Shown piece by piece: positions 62,270-64,000 of a stretch of 64,000 nucleotides of DNA (the stretch's first letter is position 1; each line of letters starts with the position of its first letter). The DNA is from Microcebus murinus (taxonomy: Eukaryota > Chordata > Mammalia > Primates > Cheirogaleidae). The DNA is taken from NCBI RefSeq assembly GCF_040939455.1, contig NC_134136.1:106814014-106878013 (forward strand), read 5' to 3'. Under the pieces are notes generated by a model. That model was not told the origin of the DNA and searched no databases. It saw nothing but the letters and a program-made list of their open reading frames with translations. Position numbers and translations under genes: made by a program.

Positions 62270-63510
62270 CTTCTACCTATACCCTTAACTTCAATTCCTC
62301 CTCACATGCTGACAACTCTTGACTCTATGTCTCAAATCCAGGTTTCTTCCTGATCTTCATACTTGCACAAATATCTCCCTACTGGATATTTCCACTTAGA
62401 TGTCCTATGGCCGCCAAAACTTAACACTACCACCAAATGTGGACTCATTGTGTGTCCCCCTTTTACCTACTTCTTACCTCTGTAATATGCTTTTGCTCTT
62501 TCTCTGTATTTTTCTTCCTATTTCAGTGAAATACTAAGAATTATTCCCTTTATTAGGCATAATGCTGGATATCTCTACTTCCTCTATTATGTCCTTTATT
62601 ATTTAGCTGCTAATCAATCAATCACTAATACATTCTTAATATAACTTCTAAATATTTCTTGATTCCATCCTTTTCTCCCTTCTCCACTGCTATTACCCTA
62701 GTTAAGGTCATTATTACATCTTGCCTAAAATATAGTACCAGTCTCTTGGTTGGTATTTTATCCAGCCACATCTCACCTGCAAAGAAGCTACAGTGTATTC
62801 TCCACAAAATGAAATTACGGTTCTCTGTTTAAAATCTTCTAGTGATTCTTTATTTTTCTTTGGATAAAGGCCTTATCCCTGAATATGGCTTAAATGTCCC
62901 TTCATGCTATAGGCCCTGCTGGTGTCTTCTACTCCGTGGTTTAGCTATAGAGAAATTTTATTTTTCATTTTCCAATATGCACCATGTCCCTATTGATTCT
63001 TGTTCTTAAACATGCTGTTTTCTTTTCCAGGAACAATCTCACCTCCAATTTCCCTTTATTGGCTAATTTATTTTTATTCTCTGAGTTTACACTCAGAAAC
63101 GTGGGCATCTTCTCCAAGTGGCTATCCCCAATACCCTCTAAGTTCAGGTAAATAATTCTATGTTCTCTTTGATTTCATTTTTCTTTTTTTGACAAGAAAA
63201 AATTATATAGGTTTATGGTATACAACATAATGTTTTAATATGTGGATCTATTTGGAATGGCTAAATTAAACTATTTAACATATCCATTACACCTCACATA
63301 CTTGTCATTATCATGTTCTTTCTTGCACTTTGTATTTGTCTTAGCATGTACCACAACACATTGTAGTTTCCCACTAATTGTCTGCATTGCCTTTAAACTA
63401 TGAGATCTAATGAGGTCAGGTATTATGGCTGTGTTGTTCAATGTTCAATACCAGTTTCTAGAATAAAGCACAAAAGCTATGTTTGTGACTGGATGAATGG
63501 TATAAAAAGG
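62270..63510 (+). repeat. L2 remnant, interrupted
   Basis: Ordered L2 blocks: 'actgctattaccctagttaa', 'aaaatcttctagtgattctt', 'ttttccaggaacaatctcac' and the terminal 'ctagaataaagcacaaaagc'. It is interrupted at about 63185-63345. Confidence 0.6.
63185..63345 (-). mobile_element. L1 3'-UTR fragment inside L2
   Basis: 'ttatggtatacaacataatg' and 'taacatatccattacacctc' with 'acatacttgtcatt' match an older L1 3' UTR on the minus strand. Confidence 0.6.
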
Positions 63511-63689
63511 ATTTTTTAATGAGGAAAACAGAAAAGTTAAAGCAGTCAATGGCAAAAATGGATTTACAAAAGAAATCGGAACAAGAAGGCTGCTACTGTT
63601 CAGAGATGTATCCTTTGGAGAATAAAACTACCTATTACTTTTTTGTATTAAAAGTGTCAGAATAGGATGGGACATTATTTGGAGAAAGC

Positions 63690-63895
63690 TTTATTTCTTT
63701 TTTTTTTCCTTTTTTTTAAATTCAAAATATTAAGGGGGTAGAAATGTTTTTGATACATGGCTTGAGTCAGACCTGTAAATGTGCTCATCACCTGAATAGT
63801 ATTCATTGTACCCATTAGGTGAGTTTATGCCCCTCCCCTCCAATCCCTCCCCCTTCTTGATTTCCTATGACTTTTACTTCCCTCTGTGTAATCTA
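63690..63895 (-). mobile_element. L1 3' end
   Basis: A T-rich start (A-tail reversed) then 'attaagggggtagaaatgtt', 'gtacccattaggtgagttta' and a pyrimidine-rich tract 'cccctcccctccaatccctc', as in the copy at 15455. Confidence 0.75.
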
Positions 63896-64000
63896 TTTCT
63901 ATAAAAATACTCTATCTGATATCAGTGAACAAGACCTTGCCCTGTGATCCAATTCAAACACAGTCTCCCTTTTTGTCAGTCAAAACTTCAACTAGAATTT

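Larger units (their letters stand above)
61074..64000 (-). other. DMD: DMD intron 29 (3' part) with Dp260 start
   Basis: The intron upstream of exon 30 for full-length dystrophin. It contains the Dp260 first exons and promoter at 61182-61520, an L2 remnant interrupted by an L1 fragment (62270-63510), and an L1 3' end (63690-63895). 61530-62260 shows no named element. Exon 29 is not present. Confidence 0.9.

Noticed and set aside
61387..64000. Possible DMD exon 29
   Set aside because: No sequence encoding the expected ...ELETFNSRWRELHEE was found; it should lie beyond 64000.

Overview
This window is nuclear DNA from a primate X chromosome, almost certainly from a strepsirrhine of the lemur group. 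It lies inside DMD (dystrophin), which is transcribed on the minus strand, so the transcript runs from position 64000 towards 1. The gene is identified by eight exons whose translations match the dystrophin central rod nearly residue for residue. The lemur assignment rests on several young Alu copies with a lemur-type A-rich linker containing 'ttggccaattaatttcttt' and a lemur-type 3' arm.

Gene layout, in transcript order: end of intron 29 with the retinal Dp260 promoter and its two alternative first coding exons (61386-61339 and 61220-61182); exon 30 (61073-60912); a 22 kb intron 30; exon 31 (38850-38740); exon 32 (37979-37806); exon 33 (34765-34610); exon 34 (25226-25056); exon 35 (12278-12099); exon 36 (11805-11677); exon 37 (10094-9924); and the first 9.9 kb of intron 37. 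Exons 30-37 total 1254 bp (418 codons). All have lengths divisible by three and phase-0 junctions. They encode roughly spectrin-like repeats 10-13 of the rod. I found neither exon 29 nor exon 38, so both should lie outside the window.

The most interesting region is 61180-61510. Two small ATG exons upstream of exon 30 encode 16 and 13 residues. They resemble, as I recall them, the unique N-termini of human Dp260-1 and Dp260-2, and each ends at a GT donor in the frame needed to join exon 30. A TAATCC (CRX/OTX-type) site, a related CAATCC site and a TATA-like element lie just upstream. Exon 30 itself ends at a GC rather than a GT donor.

Intron content is dominated by transposable elements: nine Alus (seven in the same direction as DMD, two opposed), one near-full-length dead L1 (about 43720-49893), several L1 3' fragments, MaLR and other LTRs, hAT-type DNA elements (one with perfect 16-bp inverted repeats and an 8-bp target duplication), and L2 and MIR remnants. 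A 3'-UTR-type retrocopy sits inside an LTR. Simple-sequence features include a (GA)n tract and two other purine tracts around exon 37, a perfect 18-bp hairpin of opposed TG/CA repeats, a 31-bp alternating purine-pyrimidine stretch and a (TAAAA)13 Alu tail. No other protein-coding gene, tRNA, rRNA or CRISPR array is supported. Nothing here suggests a wholly new biological system; the finds are regulatory and structural details of DMD.
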